NCBI GenBank assembly: GCA_037893225.1
Contig: JAZGUH010000224.1
Coordinates: 124,001-188,000 of the forward strand
DNA length: 64,000 nt
Direction: 5' to 3'
Source of the DNA: Hippasteria phrygiana
Taxonomy: Eukaryota; Echinodermata; Asteroidea; Valvatida; Goniasteridae
This document shows positions 1-12,300 of this stretch, in pieces (the stretch's first letter is position 1; each line of letters opens with the position of its first letter). The notes under the pieces are model-generated. The model did not search any database. It was not told the origin of the DNA and saw only the letters and a list, made by a program, of their open reading frames with translations. A program made the position numbers and the translations under genes.

Positions 1-72
1 TGATTGCAACATGTAGCGCCAGATCTAAGCTATCCATACATGTCAAAATTACTGCATTTGGTTGATATTTCA
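1..72. repeat. Partial satellite monomer at left edge
   Basis: These bases are offsets 161-232 of a monomer whose first part lies outside the window. The monomer ends with C215 and G224, the tail found on F, H, Q and U types. The array therefore continues to the left. Confidence 0.95.
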
Positions 73-1000
73 TGCAATTATGAATGAATAAAGCAAGTCC
101 ATACCCCAGGGAATTTGACGTGCATGGAGCAATAAATAGACGGTAATATGCACACAGATGTTGGCCGGAAAGAAAATAAACATTGCGAGGTTTGAATTTT
201 CTCCACAAGTTTTAACTCTAGGAAGCCGCCGATGATTGCAACATGTAGCGCCAGATCTAAGCTATCCATACATGTCAAAATTACTGTATTTGGTTGATAT
301 TTCATGCAATTATGAATGAGTAGAGCAAGTCCATACCCCAGGGAATTTGACAGTCATGGAGCAATAAATAGAAGGTAATATGCACACAGATGTTGGCCGG
401 AAAGAAAATAAACATTGCGAGGTTTGAATTTTCTCCACAAGTTTTAACTCTAGGAAGCCGCCGATGATTGCAACATGTAGCGCCAGATCTAAGCTATCCA
501 TACATGTCAAAATTACTGCATTTGGTTGATATTTCATGCAATTATGAATGAGTAAAGCAAGTCCATACCCCAGGGAATTTGACATGCATGGAGCAATAAA
601 TAGACGGTAATATGTACACAGATGTTGGCCGGAAAGAAAATAAACATTGCGAGGTTTGAATTTTCTCCACAAGTTTTAACTCTAAGAAGCCGCCGATGAT
701 TGCAACATGTAGCGCCAGATCTAAGCTATCCATACATGTCAAAATTACTGTATTTGGTTTATATTTCATGCAATTATGAATGAGTAAAGCAAGTCCATAC
801 CCCAGGGAATTTGACATGCATGGAGCAATAAATAGACGGTAACATGTACACAGATGTTGGCCGGAAAGAAAATAAACATTGCGAGGTTTGAATTTTCTCC
901 ACAAGTTTTAACTCTAGGAAGCCGCCGATGATTGCAACATGTAGCGCCAGATCTAAGCTATCCATACATGTCAAAATTACTGCATTTGGTTGATATTTCA
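73..1000. repeat. Tetramer E-F-G-H (HOR relic)
   Basis: Four successive monomers at 73, 305, 537 and 769 carry the E, F, G and H variant sets. E has A16, G48 and the TAATATGCAC form. F has G19, the swapped GT at 49-50, A69 and C215. G has T75, A149 and T224. H differs from the reference by C215 only. The same order recurs at 6103-7030 and, repeatedly, at 15150-18387, so this is one copy of a tetramer HOR near 928 bp. It ends where the next E-type monomer at 1001 switches into another class. Confidence 0.85.
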
Positions 1001-1232
1001 TGCAATTATGAATGAATAAAGCAAGTCCATACCCCAGGGAATTTGACGTGCATGGAGCAATAAATAGACGGTAACATGTACACAGATGTTGGCCGGAAAG
1101 AAAATAAACATTGCGAGGTTTGAATTTTCTCCACAAGTTTTAAATCTAGGAAGCCGCCGATGATTGCAACATGTAGCGCCAGATCTAAGCTATCCATACA
1201 TGTCAAAATTACTGTATTTGGTTGATATTTCA
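1001..1232. repeat. Chimeric monomer: E front, reference-type back
   Basis: The first half has the E markers A16 and G48. By offset 75 it has C75 and then A144, which belong to the monomers of the following 5-monomer repeat. The switch lies between offsets 48 and 75, about 1049-1075. It marks the joint between the tetramer relic on the left and the next repeat on the right, as expected from unequal crossing-over between out-of-register monomers. Confidence 0.75.
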
Positions 1233-1644
1233 TGCAATTATGAATGAGTAAAGCAAGTCCATACCCCAGGGAATTTGACATGCATGGAGCAATAAATAGA
1301 CGGTAACATGTACACAGATGTTGGCCGGAAAGAAAATAAACATTGCGAGGTTTGAATTTTCTCCACAAGTTTTAACTCTAGGAAGCCGCCGATGATTGCA
1401 ACATGTAGCGCCAGATCTAAGCTATCCATACATGTCAAAATTACTGTATTTGGTTGATATTTCATGCAATTATCAATGAGTAAAGCAAGTCCATACCCCA
1501 GGGAATTTGACATGCATGGAGCAATAAATAGACGGTAACATGTACACAGATGTTGGCCGGAAAGAAAATAAACATTGCGAGGTTTGAATTTTCTCCACAA
1601 GTTTTAACTCTAGGAAGCCGCCGATGATTGCAACATGTAGCGCC

Positions 1645-1650
1645 AGATTT
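1645..1650. other. Lost BglII site in one monomer
   Basis: The invariant AGATCT of the array reads AGATTT here (C185 to T). This is the only disrupted copy I saw, so BglII digestion should release mainly 231/232-bp fragments, plus one doubled fragment from this point. Confidence 0.85.
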
Positions 1651-1696
1651 AAGCTATCCATACATGTCAAAATTACTGTATTTGGTTGATATTTCA

Positions 1697-1928
1697 TGCA
1701 ATTATGAATGAGTAAAGCAAGTCCATACCCCAGGGAATTTGACATGCATGGAGCAATAAATAGACGGTAACATGTACACAGATGTTGGCCGGAAAGAAAA
1801 TAAACATTGCGAGGTTTGAATTTTCTCCACAAGTTTTAACTCTAGGAAGCCGCCGATGATTGCAACATGTAGCGCCAGATCTAAGCTATCCATACATGTC
1901 AAAATTACTGTATTTGGTTGATATTTCA
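1697..1928 (+). repeat. Reference 232-bp monomer
   Basis: This copy carries the commonest base at nearly all variable sites, so it serves as the coordinate standard for offsets used here. Landmarks: an AATAAA at offsets 59-64 and another at 103-108; GGCCGG at 91-96; a BglII site AGATCT at 181-186; ACATGT palindromes at 74-79, 169-174 and 198-203; ATGCAT at 48-53. GC is 90 of 232 by hand count. CpG occurs six times, so the monomer is not strongly CpG-depleted. The unit has no obvious internal sub-repeat; only short words such as TCCATAC (26-32 and 193-199) recur. Confidence 0.9.
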
Positions 1929-1940
1929 TGCAATTATGAA
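1925..1940. other. Short dyad at monomer junction (exemplar)
   Basis: TTCAT and ATGAA form a perfect 5-bp inverted repeat around a 6-bp centre, spanning the point chosen here as the monomer boundary (offsets 229 to 12 of the next unit). It recurs in nearly every monomer. The right arm is broken at 1465 and 2625 (G10 to C). It could form only a small hairpin, and no protein is known to bind it from sequence alone. Confidence 0.7.
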
Positions 1941-2856
1941 TGAGTAAAGCAAGTCCATACCCCAGGGAATTTGACATGCATGGAGCAATAAATAGACGGT
2001 AACATGTACACAGATGTTGGCCGGAAAGAAAATAAACATTGCGAGGTTTGAATTTTCTCCACAAGTTTTAACTCTAGGAAACCGCCGATGATTGCAACAT
2101 GTAGCGCCAGATCTAAGCTATCCATACATGTCAAAATTACTGTATTTGGTTGATATTTCATGCAATTATGAATGAGTAAAGCAAGTCCATACCCCAGGGA
2201 ATTTGACATGCATGGAGCAATAAATAGACGGTAACATGTACACAGATGTTGGCCGGAAAGAAAATAAACATTGCGAGGTTTGAATTTTCTCCACAAGTTT
2301 TAAATCTAGGAAGCCGCCGATGATTGCAACATGTAGCGCCAGATCTAAGCTATCCATACATGTCAAAATTACTGTATTTGGTTGATATTTCATGCAATTA
2401 TGAATGAGTAAAGCAAGTCCATACCCCAGGGAATTTGACATGCATGGAGCAATAAATAGACGGTAACATGTACACAGATGTTGGCCGGAAAGAAAATAAA
2501 CATTGCGAGGTTTGAATTTTCTCCACAAGTTTTAACTCTAGGAAGCCGCCGATGATTGCAACATGTAGCGCCAGATCTAAGCTATCCATACATGTCAAAA
2601 TTACTGTATTTGGTTGATATTTCATGCAATTATCAATGAGTAAAGCAAGTCCATACCCCAGGGAATTTGACATGCATGGAGCAATAAATAGACGGTAACA
2701 TGTACACAGATGTTGGCCGGAAAGAAAATAAACATTGCGAGGTTTGAATTTTCTCCACAAGTTTTAACTCTAGGAAGCCGCCGATGATTGCAACATGTAG
2801 CGCCAGATCTAAGCTATCCATACATGTCAAAATTACTGTATTTGGTTGATATTTCA

Positions 2857-4014
2857 TGCAATTATGAATGAGTAAAGCAAGTCATACCCCAGGGAATTTG
2901 ACATGCATGGAGCAATAAATAGACGGTAATATGTACACAGATGTTGGCCGGAAAGAAAATAAACATTGCGAGGTTTGAATTTTCTCCACAAGTTTTAACT
3001 CTAAGAAGCCGCCGATGATTGCAACATGTAGCGCCAGATCTAAGCTATCCATACATGTCAGAATTACAGTATTTGGTTGATATTTCATGCAATTATGAAT
3101 GAGTAAAGCAAGTCCATACCCCAGGGAATTTGACATGCATGGAGCAATAAATAGACGGTAACATGTACACAGATGTTGGCCGGAAAGAAAATAAACATTG
3201 CGAGGTTTGAATTTTCTCCACAAGTTTTAACTCTAGGAAGCCGCCGATGATTGCAACATGTAGCGCCAGATCTAAGCTATCCATACATGTCAAAATTACT
3301 GTATTTGGTTGATATTTCATGCAATTATGAATGAGTAAAGCAAGTCCATACCCCAGGGAATTTGACATGCATGGACCAATAAATAGACGGTAACATGTAC
3401 ACAGATGTTGGCCGGAAAGAAAATAAACATTGCGAGGTTTGAATTTTCTCCACAAGTTTTAAATCTAGGAAGCCGCCGATGATTGCAACATGTAGCGCCA
3501 GATCTAAGCTATCCATACATGTCAAAATTACTGTATTTGGTTTATATTTCATGCAATTATGAATGAGTAAAGCAAGTCATACCCCAGGGAATTTGACATG
3601 CATGGAGCAATAAATAGACGGTAACATGTACACAGATGTTGGCCGGAAAGAAAATAAACATTGCGAGGTTTGAATTTTCTCCACAAGTTTTAACTCTAGG
3701 AAGCCGCCGATGATTGCAACATGTAGCGCCAGATCTAAGCTATCCATACATGTCAAAATTACTGTATTTGGTTGATATTTCATGCAATTATGAATGAGTA
3801 AAGCAAGTCCATACCCCAGGGAATTTGACATGCATGGAGCAATAAATAGACGGTAACATGTACACAGATGTTGGCCGGAAAGAAAATAAACATTGCGAGG
3901 TTTGAATTTTCTCCACAAGTTTTAACTCTAGGAAGCCGCCGATGATTGCAACATGTAGCGCCAGATCTAAGCTATCCATACATGTCAAAATTACTGTATT
4001 TGGTTGATATTTCA
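2857..4014. repeat. Mixed monomers with first 231-bp copies
   Basis: Five monomers start at 2857, 3088, 3320, 3552 and 3783. Those at 2857 and 3552 have lost one C at offset 27/28 (GTCAT in place of GTCCAT). They are three monomers (695 bp) apart, a spacing that reappears as the A1-H-R trimer at 29041. The monomer at 2857 also carries T75, A149 and A213. The copy at 3320 has a private change, GGACCAAT in place of GGAGCAAT, plus A144. These are the only two 231-bp copies in the left 14 kb, so they may be an incursion from the type that dominates the right half. Confidence 0.75.
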
Positions 4015-6102
4015 TGCAATTATGAATGAGTAAAGCAAGTCCATACCCCAGGGAATTTGACATGCATGGAGCAATAAATAGACGGTAACATGTACACAGA
4101 TGTTGGCCGGAAAGAAAATAAACATTGCGAGGTTTGAATTTTCTCCACAAGTTTTAACTCTAGGAAACCGCCGATGATTGCAACATGTAGCGCCAGATCT
4201 AAGCTATCCATACATGTCAAAATTACTGTATTTGGTTGATATTTCATGCAATTATGAATGAGTAAAGCAAGTCCATACCCCAGGGAATTTGACATGCATG
4301 GAGCAATAAATAGACGGTAACATGTACACAGATGTTGGCCGGAAAGAAAATAAACATTGCGAGGTTTGAATTTTCTCCACAAGTTTTAAATCTAGGAAGC
4401 CGCCGATGATTGCAACATGTAGCGCCAGATCTAAGCTATCCATACATGTCAAAATTACTGTATTTGGTTGATATTTCATGCAATTATGAATGAGTAAAGC
4501 AAGTCCATACCCCAGGGAATTTGACATGCATGGAGCAATAAATAGACGGTAACATGTACACAGATGTTGGCCGGAAAGAAAATAAACATTGCGAGGTTTG
4601 AATTTTCTCCACAAGTTTTAACTCTAGGAAGCCGCCGATGATTGCAACATGTAGCGCCAGATCTAAGCTATCCATACATGTCAAAATTACTGTATTTGGT
4701 TGATATTTCATGCAATTATGAATGAGTAAAGCAAGTCCATACCCCAGGGAATTTGACATGCATGGAGCAATAAATAGACGGTAACATGTACACAGATGTT
4801 GGCCGGAAAGAAAATAAACATTGCGAGGTTTGAATTTTCTCCACAAGTTTTAAATCTAGGAAGCCGCCGATGATTGCAACATGTAGCGCCAGATCTAAGC
4901 TATCCATACATGTCAAAATTACTGTATTTGGTTGATATTTCATGCAATTATGAATGAGTAAAGCAAGTCCATACCCCAGGGAATTTGACATGCATGGAGC
5001 AATAAATAGACGGTAATATGTACACAGATGTTGGCCGGAAAGAAAATAAACATTGCGAGGTTTGAATTTTCTCCACAAGTTTTAACTCTAGGAAGCCGCC
5101 GATGATTGCAACATGTAGCGCCAGATCTAAGCTATCCATACATGTCAAAATTACTGTATTTGGTTGATATTTCATGCAATTATGAATGAGTAAAGCAAGT
5201 CCATACCCCAGGGAATTTGACATGCATGGAGCAATAAATAGACGGTAACATGTACACAGATGTTGGCCGGAAAGAAAATAAACATTGCGAGGTTTGAATT
5301 TTCTCCACAAGTTTTAACTCTAGGAAGCCGCCGATGATTGCAACATGTAGCGCCAGATCTAAGCTATCCATACATGTCAAAATTACTGTATTTGGTTGAT
5401 ATTTCATGCAATTATGAATGAGTAAAGCAAGTCCATACCCCAGGGAATTTGACATGCATGGAGCAATAAATAGACGGTAACATGTACACAGATGTTGGCC
5501 GGAAAGAAAATAAACATTGCGAGGTTTGAATTTTCTCCACAAGTTTTAACTCTAGGAAACCGCCGATGATTGCAACATGTAGCGCCAGATCTAAGCTATC
5601 CATACATGTCAAAATTACTGTATTTGGTTGATATTTCATGCAATTATGAATGAGTAAAGCAAGTCCATACCCCAGGGAATTTGACATGCATGGAGCAATA
5701 AATAGACGGTAACATGTACACAGATGTTGGCCGGAAAGAAAATAAACATTGCGAGGTTTGAATTTTCTCCACAAGTTTTAACTCTAAGAAGCCGCCGATG
5801 ATTGCAACATGTAGCGCCAGATCTAAGCTATCCATACATGTCAAAATTACAGTATTTGGTTGATATTTCATGCAATTATGAATGAGTAAAGCAAGTCCAT
5901 ACCCCAGGGAATTTGACATGCATGGAGCAATAAATAGACGGTAACATGTACACAGATGTTGGCCGGAAAGAAAATAAACATTGCGAGGTTTGAATTTTCT
6001 CCACAAGTTTTAACTCTAGGAAGCCGCCGATGATTGCAACATGTAGCGCCAGATCTAAGCTATCCATACATGTCAAAATTACTGTATTTGGTTGATATTT
6101 CA
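4015..6102. repeat. 14-monomer HOR, 9-monomer partial copy
   Basis: The nine monomers from 4015 match, in order, the last nine of the full 14-monomer units that follow (7263-9350 and 10511-12598). The shared series is A153, A144, reference, A144, T75, reference, A153, A149 with A213, reference. The first monomer lacks the A38 change seen in the full copies, so the match starts inside it, at about 4060-4110. Confidence 0.85.
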
Positions 6103-9100
6103 TGCAATTATGAATGAGTAGAGCAAGTCCATACCCCAGGGAATTTGACAGTCATGGAGCAATAAATAGAAGGTAATATGCACACAGATGTTGGCCGGAA
6201 AGAAAATAAACATTGCGAGGTTTGAATTTTCTCCACAAGTTTTAACTCTAGGAAGCCGCCGATGATTGCAACATGTAGCGCCAGATCTAAGCTATCCATA
6301 CATGTCAAAATTACTGCATTTGGTTGATATTTCATGCAATTATGAATGAGTAAAGCAAGTCCATACCCCAGGGAATTTGACATGCATGGAGCAATAAATA
6401 GACGGTAATATGTACACAGATGTTGGCCGGAAAGAAAATAAACATTGCGAGGTTTGAATTTTCTCCACAAGTTTTAACTCTAAGAAGCCGCCGATGATTG
6501 CAACATGTAGCGCCAGATCTAAGCTATCCATACATGTCAAAATTACTGTATTTGGTTTATATTTCATGCAATTATGAATGAGTAAAGCAAGTCCATACCC
6601 CAGGGAATTTGACATGCATGGAGCAATAAATAGACGGTAACATGTACACAGATGTTGGCCGGAAAGAAAATAAACATTGCGAGGTTTGAATTTTCTCCAG
6701 AAGTTTTAACTCTAGGAAGCCGCCGATGATTGCAACATGTAGCGCCAGATCTAAGCTATCCATACATGTCAAAATTACTGCATTTGGTTGATATTTCATG
6801 CAATTATGAATAAATAAAGCAAGTCCATACCCCAGGGAATTTGACGTGCATGGAGTAATAAATAGACGGTAATATGCACACAGATGTTGGCCGGAAAGAA
6901 AATAAACATTGCGAGGTTTGAATTTTCTCCACAAGTTTTAACTCTAGGAAGCCGCCGATGATTGCAACATGTAGCGCCAGATCTAAGCTATCCATACATG
7001 TCAAAATTACTGTATTTGGTTGATATTTCATGCAATTATGAATGAGTAAAGCAAGTCCATACCCCAGGGAATTTGACAGTCATGGAGCAATAAATAGAAG
7101 GTAATATGCACACAGATGTTGGCCGGAAAGAAAATAAACATTGCGAGGTTTGAATTTTCTCCACAAGTTTTAACTCTAGGAAGCCGCCGATGATTGCAAC
7201 ATGTAGCGCCAGATCTAAGCTATCCATACATGTCAAAATTACTGCATTTGGTTGACATTTCATGCAATTATGAATGAGTAAAGCAAGTCCATACCCCAGA
7301 GAATTTGACATGCATGGAGCAATAAATAGACGGTAACATGTACACAGATGTTGACCGGAAAGAAAATAAACATTGCGAGGTTTGAATTTTCTCCACAAGT
7401 TTTAACTCTAGGAAACCGCCGATGATTGCAACATGTAGCGCCAGATCTAAGCTATCCATACATGTCAAAATTACTGTATTTGGTTGATATTTCATGCAAT
7501 TATGAATGAGTAAAGCAAGTCCATACCCCAGGGAATTTGACATGCATGGAGCAATAAATAGACGGTAACATGTACACAGATGTTGGCCGGAAAGAAAATA
7601 AACATTGCGAGGTTTGAATTTTCTCCACAAGTTTTAAATCTAGGAAGCCGCCGATGATTGCAACATGTAGCGCCAGATCTAAGCTATCCATACATGTCAA
7701 AATTACTGTATTTGGTTGATATTTCATGCAATTATGAATGAGTAAAGCAAGTCCATACCCCAGGGAATTTGACATGCATGGAGCAATAAATAGACGGTAA
7801 CATGTACACAGATGTTGGCCGGAAAGAAAATAAACATTGCGAGGTTTGAATTTTCTCCACAAGTTTTAACTCTAGGAAGCCGCCGATGATTGCAACATGT
7901 AGCGCCAGATCTAAGCTATCCATACATGTCAAAATTACTGTATTTGGTTGATATTTCATGCAATTATGAATGAGTAAAGCAAGTCCATACCCCAGGGAAT
8001 TTGACATGCATGGAGCAATAAATAGACGGTAACATGTACACAGATGTTGGCCGGAAAGAAAATAAACATTGCGAGGTTTGAATTTTCTCCACAAGTTTTA
8101 AATCTAGGAAGCCGCCGATGATTGCAACATGTAGCGCCAGATCTAAGCTATCCATACATGTCAAAATTACTGTATTTGGTTGATATTTCATGCAATTATG
8201 AATGAGTAAAGCAAGTCCATACCCCAGGGAATTTGACATGCATGGAGCAATAAATAGACGGTAATATGTACACAGATGTTGGCCGGAAAGAAAATAAACA
8301 TTGCGAGGTTTGAATTTTCTCCACAAGTTTTAACTCTAGGAAGCCGCCGATGATTGCAACATGTAGCGCCAGATCTAAGCTATCCATACATGTCAAAATT
8401 ACTGTATTTGGTTGATATTTCATGCAATTATGAATGAGTAAAGCAAGTCCATACCCCAGGGAATTTGACATGCATGGAGCAATAAATAGACGGTAACATG
8501 TACACAGATGTTGGCCGGAAAGAAAATAAACATTGCGAGGTTTGAATTTTCTCCACAAGTTTTAACTCTAGGAAGCCGCCGATGATTGCAACATGTAGCG
8601 CCAGATCTAAGCTATCCATACATGTCAAAATTACTGTATTTGGTTGATATTTCATGCAATTATGAATGAGTAAAGCAAGTCCATACCCCAGGGAATTTGA
8701 CATGCATGGAGCAATAAATAGACGGTAACATGTACACAGATGTTGGCCGGAAAGAAAATAAACATTGCGAGGTTTGAATTTTCTCCACAAGTTTTAACTC
8801 TAGGAAACCGCCGATGATTGCAACATGTAGCGCCAGATCTAAGCTATCCATACATGTCAAAATTACTGTATTTGGTTGATATTTCATGCAATTATGAATG
8901 AGTAAAGCAAGTCCATACCCCAGGGAATTTGACATGCATGGAGCAATAAATAGACGGTAACATGTACACAGATGTTGGCCGGAAAGAAAATAAACATTGC
9001 GAGGTTTGAATTTTCTCCACAAGTTTTAACTCTAAGAAGCCGCCGATGATTGCAACATGTAGCGCCAGATCTAAGCTATCCATACATGTCAAAATTACAG

Positions 9101-9350
9101 TATTTGGTTGATATTTCATGCAATTATGAATGAGTAAAGCAAGTCCATACCCCAGGGAATTTGACATGCATGGAGCAATAAATAGACGGTAACATGTACA
9201 CAGATGTTGGCCGGAAAGAAAATAAACATTGCGAGGTTTGAATTTTCTCCACAAGTTTTAACTCTAGGAAGCCGCCGATGATTGCAACATGTAGCGCCAG
9301 ATCTAAGCTATCCATACATGTCAAAATTACTGTATTTGGTTGATATTTCA
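6103..9350. repeat. 14-monomer HOR, full copy 1 (3,248 bp)
   Basis: The unit begins with five tetramer-derived monomers: F (6103), G (6335), H with G134 (6567), E with AATAAATAAAG (6799) and F with A19 (7031). It then has nine reference-like monomers marked by A38 (7263), A153, A144, A149 and A213. The next occurrence of every marker is exactly 3,248 bp (14 x 232) downstream. The only difference I found from copy 2 is A at 7354 (TTGACCGG) where copy 2 has G. All 14 monomers are 232 bp long. Confidence 0.92.
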
Positions 9351-12300
9351 TGCAATTATGAATGAGTAGAGCAAGTCCATACCCCAGGGAATTTGACAGT
9401 CATGGAGCAATAAATAGAAGGTAATATGCACACAGATGTTGGCCGGAAAGAAAATAAACATTGCGAGGTTTGAATTTTCTCCACAAGTTTTAACTCTAGG
9501 AAGCCGCCGATGATTGCAACATGTAGCGCCAGATCTAAGCTATCCATACATGTCAAAATTACTGCATTTGGTTGATATTTCATGCAATTATGAATGAGTA
9601 AAGCAAGTCCATACCCCAGGGAATTTGACATGCATGGAGCAATAAATAGACGGTAATATGTACACAGATGTTGGCCGGAAAGAAAATAAACATTGCGAGG
9701 TTTGAATTTTCTCCACAAGTTTTAACTCTAAGAAGCCGCCGATGATTGCAACATGTAGCGCCAGATCTAAGCTATCCATACATGTCAAAATTACTGTATT
9801 TGGTTTATATTTCATGCAATTATGAATGAGTAAAGCAAGTCCATACCCCAGGGAATTTGACATGCATGGAGCAATAAATAGACGGTAACATGTACACAGA
9901 TGTTGGCCGGAAAGAAAATAAACATTGCGAGGTTTGAATTTTCTCCAGAAGTTTTAACTCTAGGAAGCCGCCGATGATTGCAACATGTAGCGCCAGATCT
10001 AAGCTATCCATACATGTCAAAATTACTGCATTTGGTTGATATTTCATGCAATTATGAATAAATAAAGCAAGTCCATACCCCAGGGAATTTGACGTGCATG
10101 GAGTAATAAATAGACGGTAATATGCACACAGATGTTGGCCGGAAAGAAAATAAACATTGCGAGGTTTGAATTTTCTCCACAAGTTTTAACTCTAGGAAGC
10201 CGCCGATGATTGCAACATGTAGCGCCAGATCTAAGCTATCCATACATGTCAAAATTACTGTATTTGGTTGATATTTCATGCAATTATGAATGAGTAAAGC
10301 AAGTCCATACCCCAGGGAATTTGACAGTCATGGAGCAATAAATAGAAGGTAATATGCACACAGATGTTGGCCGGAAAGAAAATAAACATTGCGAGGTTTG
10401 AATTTTCTCCACAAGTTTTAACTCTAGGAAGCCGCCGATGATTGCAACATGTAGCGCCAGATCTAAGCTATCCATACATGTCAAAATTACTGCATTTGGT
10501 TGACATTTCATGCAATTATGAATGAGTAAAGCAAGTCCATACCCCAGAGAATTTGACATGCATGGAGCAATAAATAGACGGTAACATGTACACAGATGTT
10601 GGCCGGAAAGAAAATAAACATTGCGAGGTTTGAATTTTCTCCACAAGTTTTAACTCTAGGAAACCGCCGATGATTGCAACATGTAGCGCCAGATCTAAGC
10701 TATCCATACATGTCAAAATTACTGTATTTGGTTGATATTTCATGCAATTATGAATGAGTAAAGCAAGTCCATACCCCAGGGAATTTGACATGCATGGAGC
10801 AATAAATAGACGGTAACATGTACACAGATGTTGGCCGGAAAGAAAATAAACATTGCGAGGTTTGAATTTTCTCCACAAGTTTTAAATCTAGGAAGCCGCC
10901 GATGATTGCAACATGTAGCGCCAGATCTAAGCTATCCATACATGTCAAAATTACTGTATTTGGTTGATATTTCATGCAATTATGAATGAGTAAAGCAAGT
11001 CCATACCCCAGGGAATTTGACATGCATGGAGCAATAAATAGACGGTAACATGTACACAGATGTTGGCCGGAAAGAAAATAAACATTGCGAGGTTTGAATT
11101 TTCTCCACAAGTTTTAACTCTAGGAAGCCGCCGATGATTGCAACATGTAGCGCCAGATCTAAGCTATCCATACATGTCAAAATTACTGTATTTGGTTGAT
11201 ATTTCATGCAATTATGAATGAGTAAAGCAAGTCCATACCCCAGGGAATTTGACATGCATGGAGCAATAAATAGACGGTAACATGTACACAGATGTTGGCC
11301 GGAAAGAAAATAAACATTGCGAGGTTTGAATTTTCTCCACAAGTTTTAAATCTAGGAAGCCGCCGATGATTGCAACATGTAGCGCCAGATCTAAGCTATC
11401 CATACATGTCAAAATTACTGTATTTGGTTGATATTTCATGCAATTATGAATGAGTAAAGCAAGTCCATACCCCAGGGAATTTGACATGCATGGAGCAATA
11501 AATAGACGGTAATATGTACACAGATGTTGGCCGGAAAGAAAATAAACATTGCGAGGTTTGAATTTTCTCCACAAGTTTTAACTCTAGGAAGCCGCCGATG
11601 ATTGCAACATGTAGCGCCAGATCTAAGCTATCCATACATGTCAAAATTACTGTATTTGGTTGATATTTCATGCAATTATGAATGAGTAAAGCAAGTCCAT
11701 ACCCCAGGGAATTTGACATGCATGGAGCAATAAATAGACGGTAACATGTACACAGATGTTGGCCGGAAAGAAAATAAACATTGCGAGGTTTGAATTTTCT
11801 CCACAAGTTTTAACTCTAGGAAGCCGCCGATGATTGCAACATGTAGCGCCAGATCTAAGCTATCCATACATGTCAAAATTACTGTATTTGGTTGATATTT
11901 CATGCAATTATGAATGAGTAAAGCAAGTCCATACCCCAGGGAATTTGACATGCATGGAGCAATAAATAGACGGTAACATGTACACAGATGTTGGCCGGAA
12001 AGAAAATAAACATTGCGAGGTTTGAATTTTCTCCACAAGTTTTAACTCTAGGAAACCGCCGATGATTGCAACATGTAGCGCCAGATCTAAGCTATCCATA
12101 CATGTCAAAATTACTGTATTTGGTTGATATTTCATGCAATTATGAATGAGTAAAGCAAGTCCATACCCCAGGGAATTTGACATGCATGGAGCAATAAATA
12201 GACGGTAACATGTACACAGATGTTGGCCGGAAAGAAAATAAACATTGCGAGGTTTGAATTTTCTCCACAAGTTTTAACTCTAAGAAGCCGCCGATGATTG

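Larger units (their letters stand above)
1001..2856. repeat. 5-monomer HOR (1,160 bp), one copy plus three monomers
   Basis: Two rare markers recur at a spacing of exactly 1,160 bp, or five monomers. A144 (ATCTAGG in place of CTCTAGG) occurs in the monomers at 1001 and 2161. C10 (TATCAATG in place of TATGAATG) occurs at 1465 and 2625. The first copy covers monomers 1001, 1233, 1465, 1697 and 1929, the last carrying A153. The second copy has only 2161, 2393 and 2625 before the 231-bp monomer at 2857. The copy at 1465 also lost its BglII site. Confidence 0.8.

Noticed and set aside
1697..1928. CENP-B box in GATGTTGGCCGGAAAG (offsets 85-100)
   Set aside because: It shares GTTGG and GGAA with the human box, but the essential TTCG and CGGG bases are not in the required positions on either strand.
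1697..1928. RNA polymerase III promoter: B-box-like GGTTTGAATTT at 118-128 and A-box-like TAGCGCCAGAT at 174-184
   Set aside because: The B-box lacks the key C bases, the A-box has mismatches, and the two are in the wrong order within a monomer. Across the joint they are about 175 bp apart. A tRNA- or 5S-derived origin is not supported.
1697..1928. Polyadenylation signals AATAAA twice per monomer on the plus strand
   Set aside because: Such words are expected in AT-rich repeats, and there is no upstream gene. They may matter only if the satellite is transcribed.
1697..1928. Phased A-tracts that would bend the DNA
   Set aside because: A/T runs lie near offsets 101-104, 123-128, 138-141 and 205-210. 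Their spacings (about 23, 14 and 68) are not multiples of the helical repeat.
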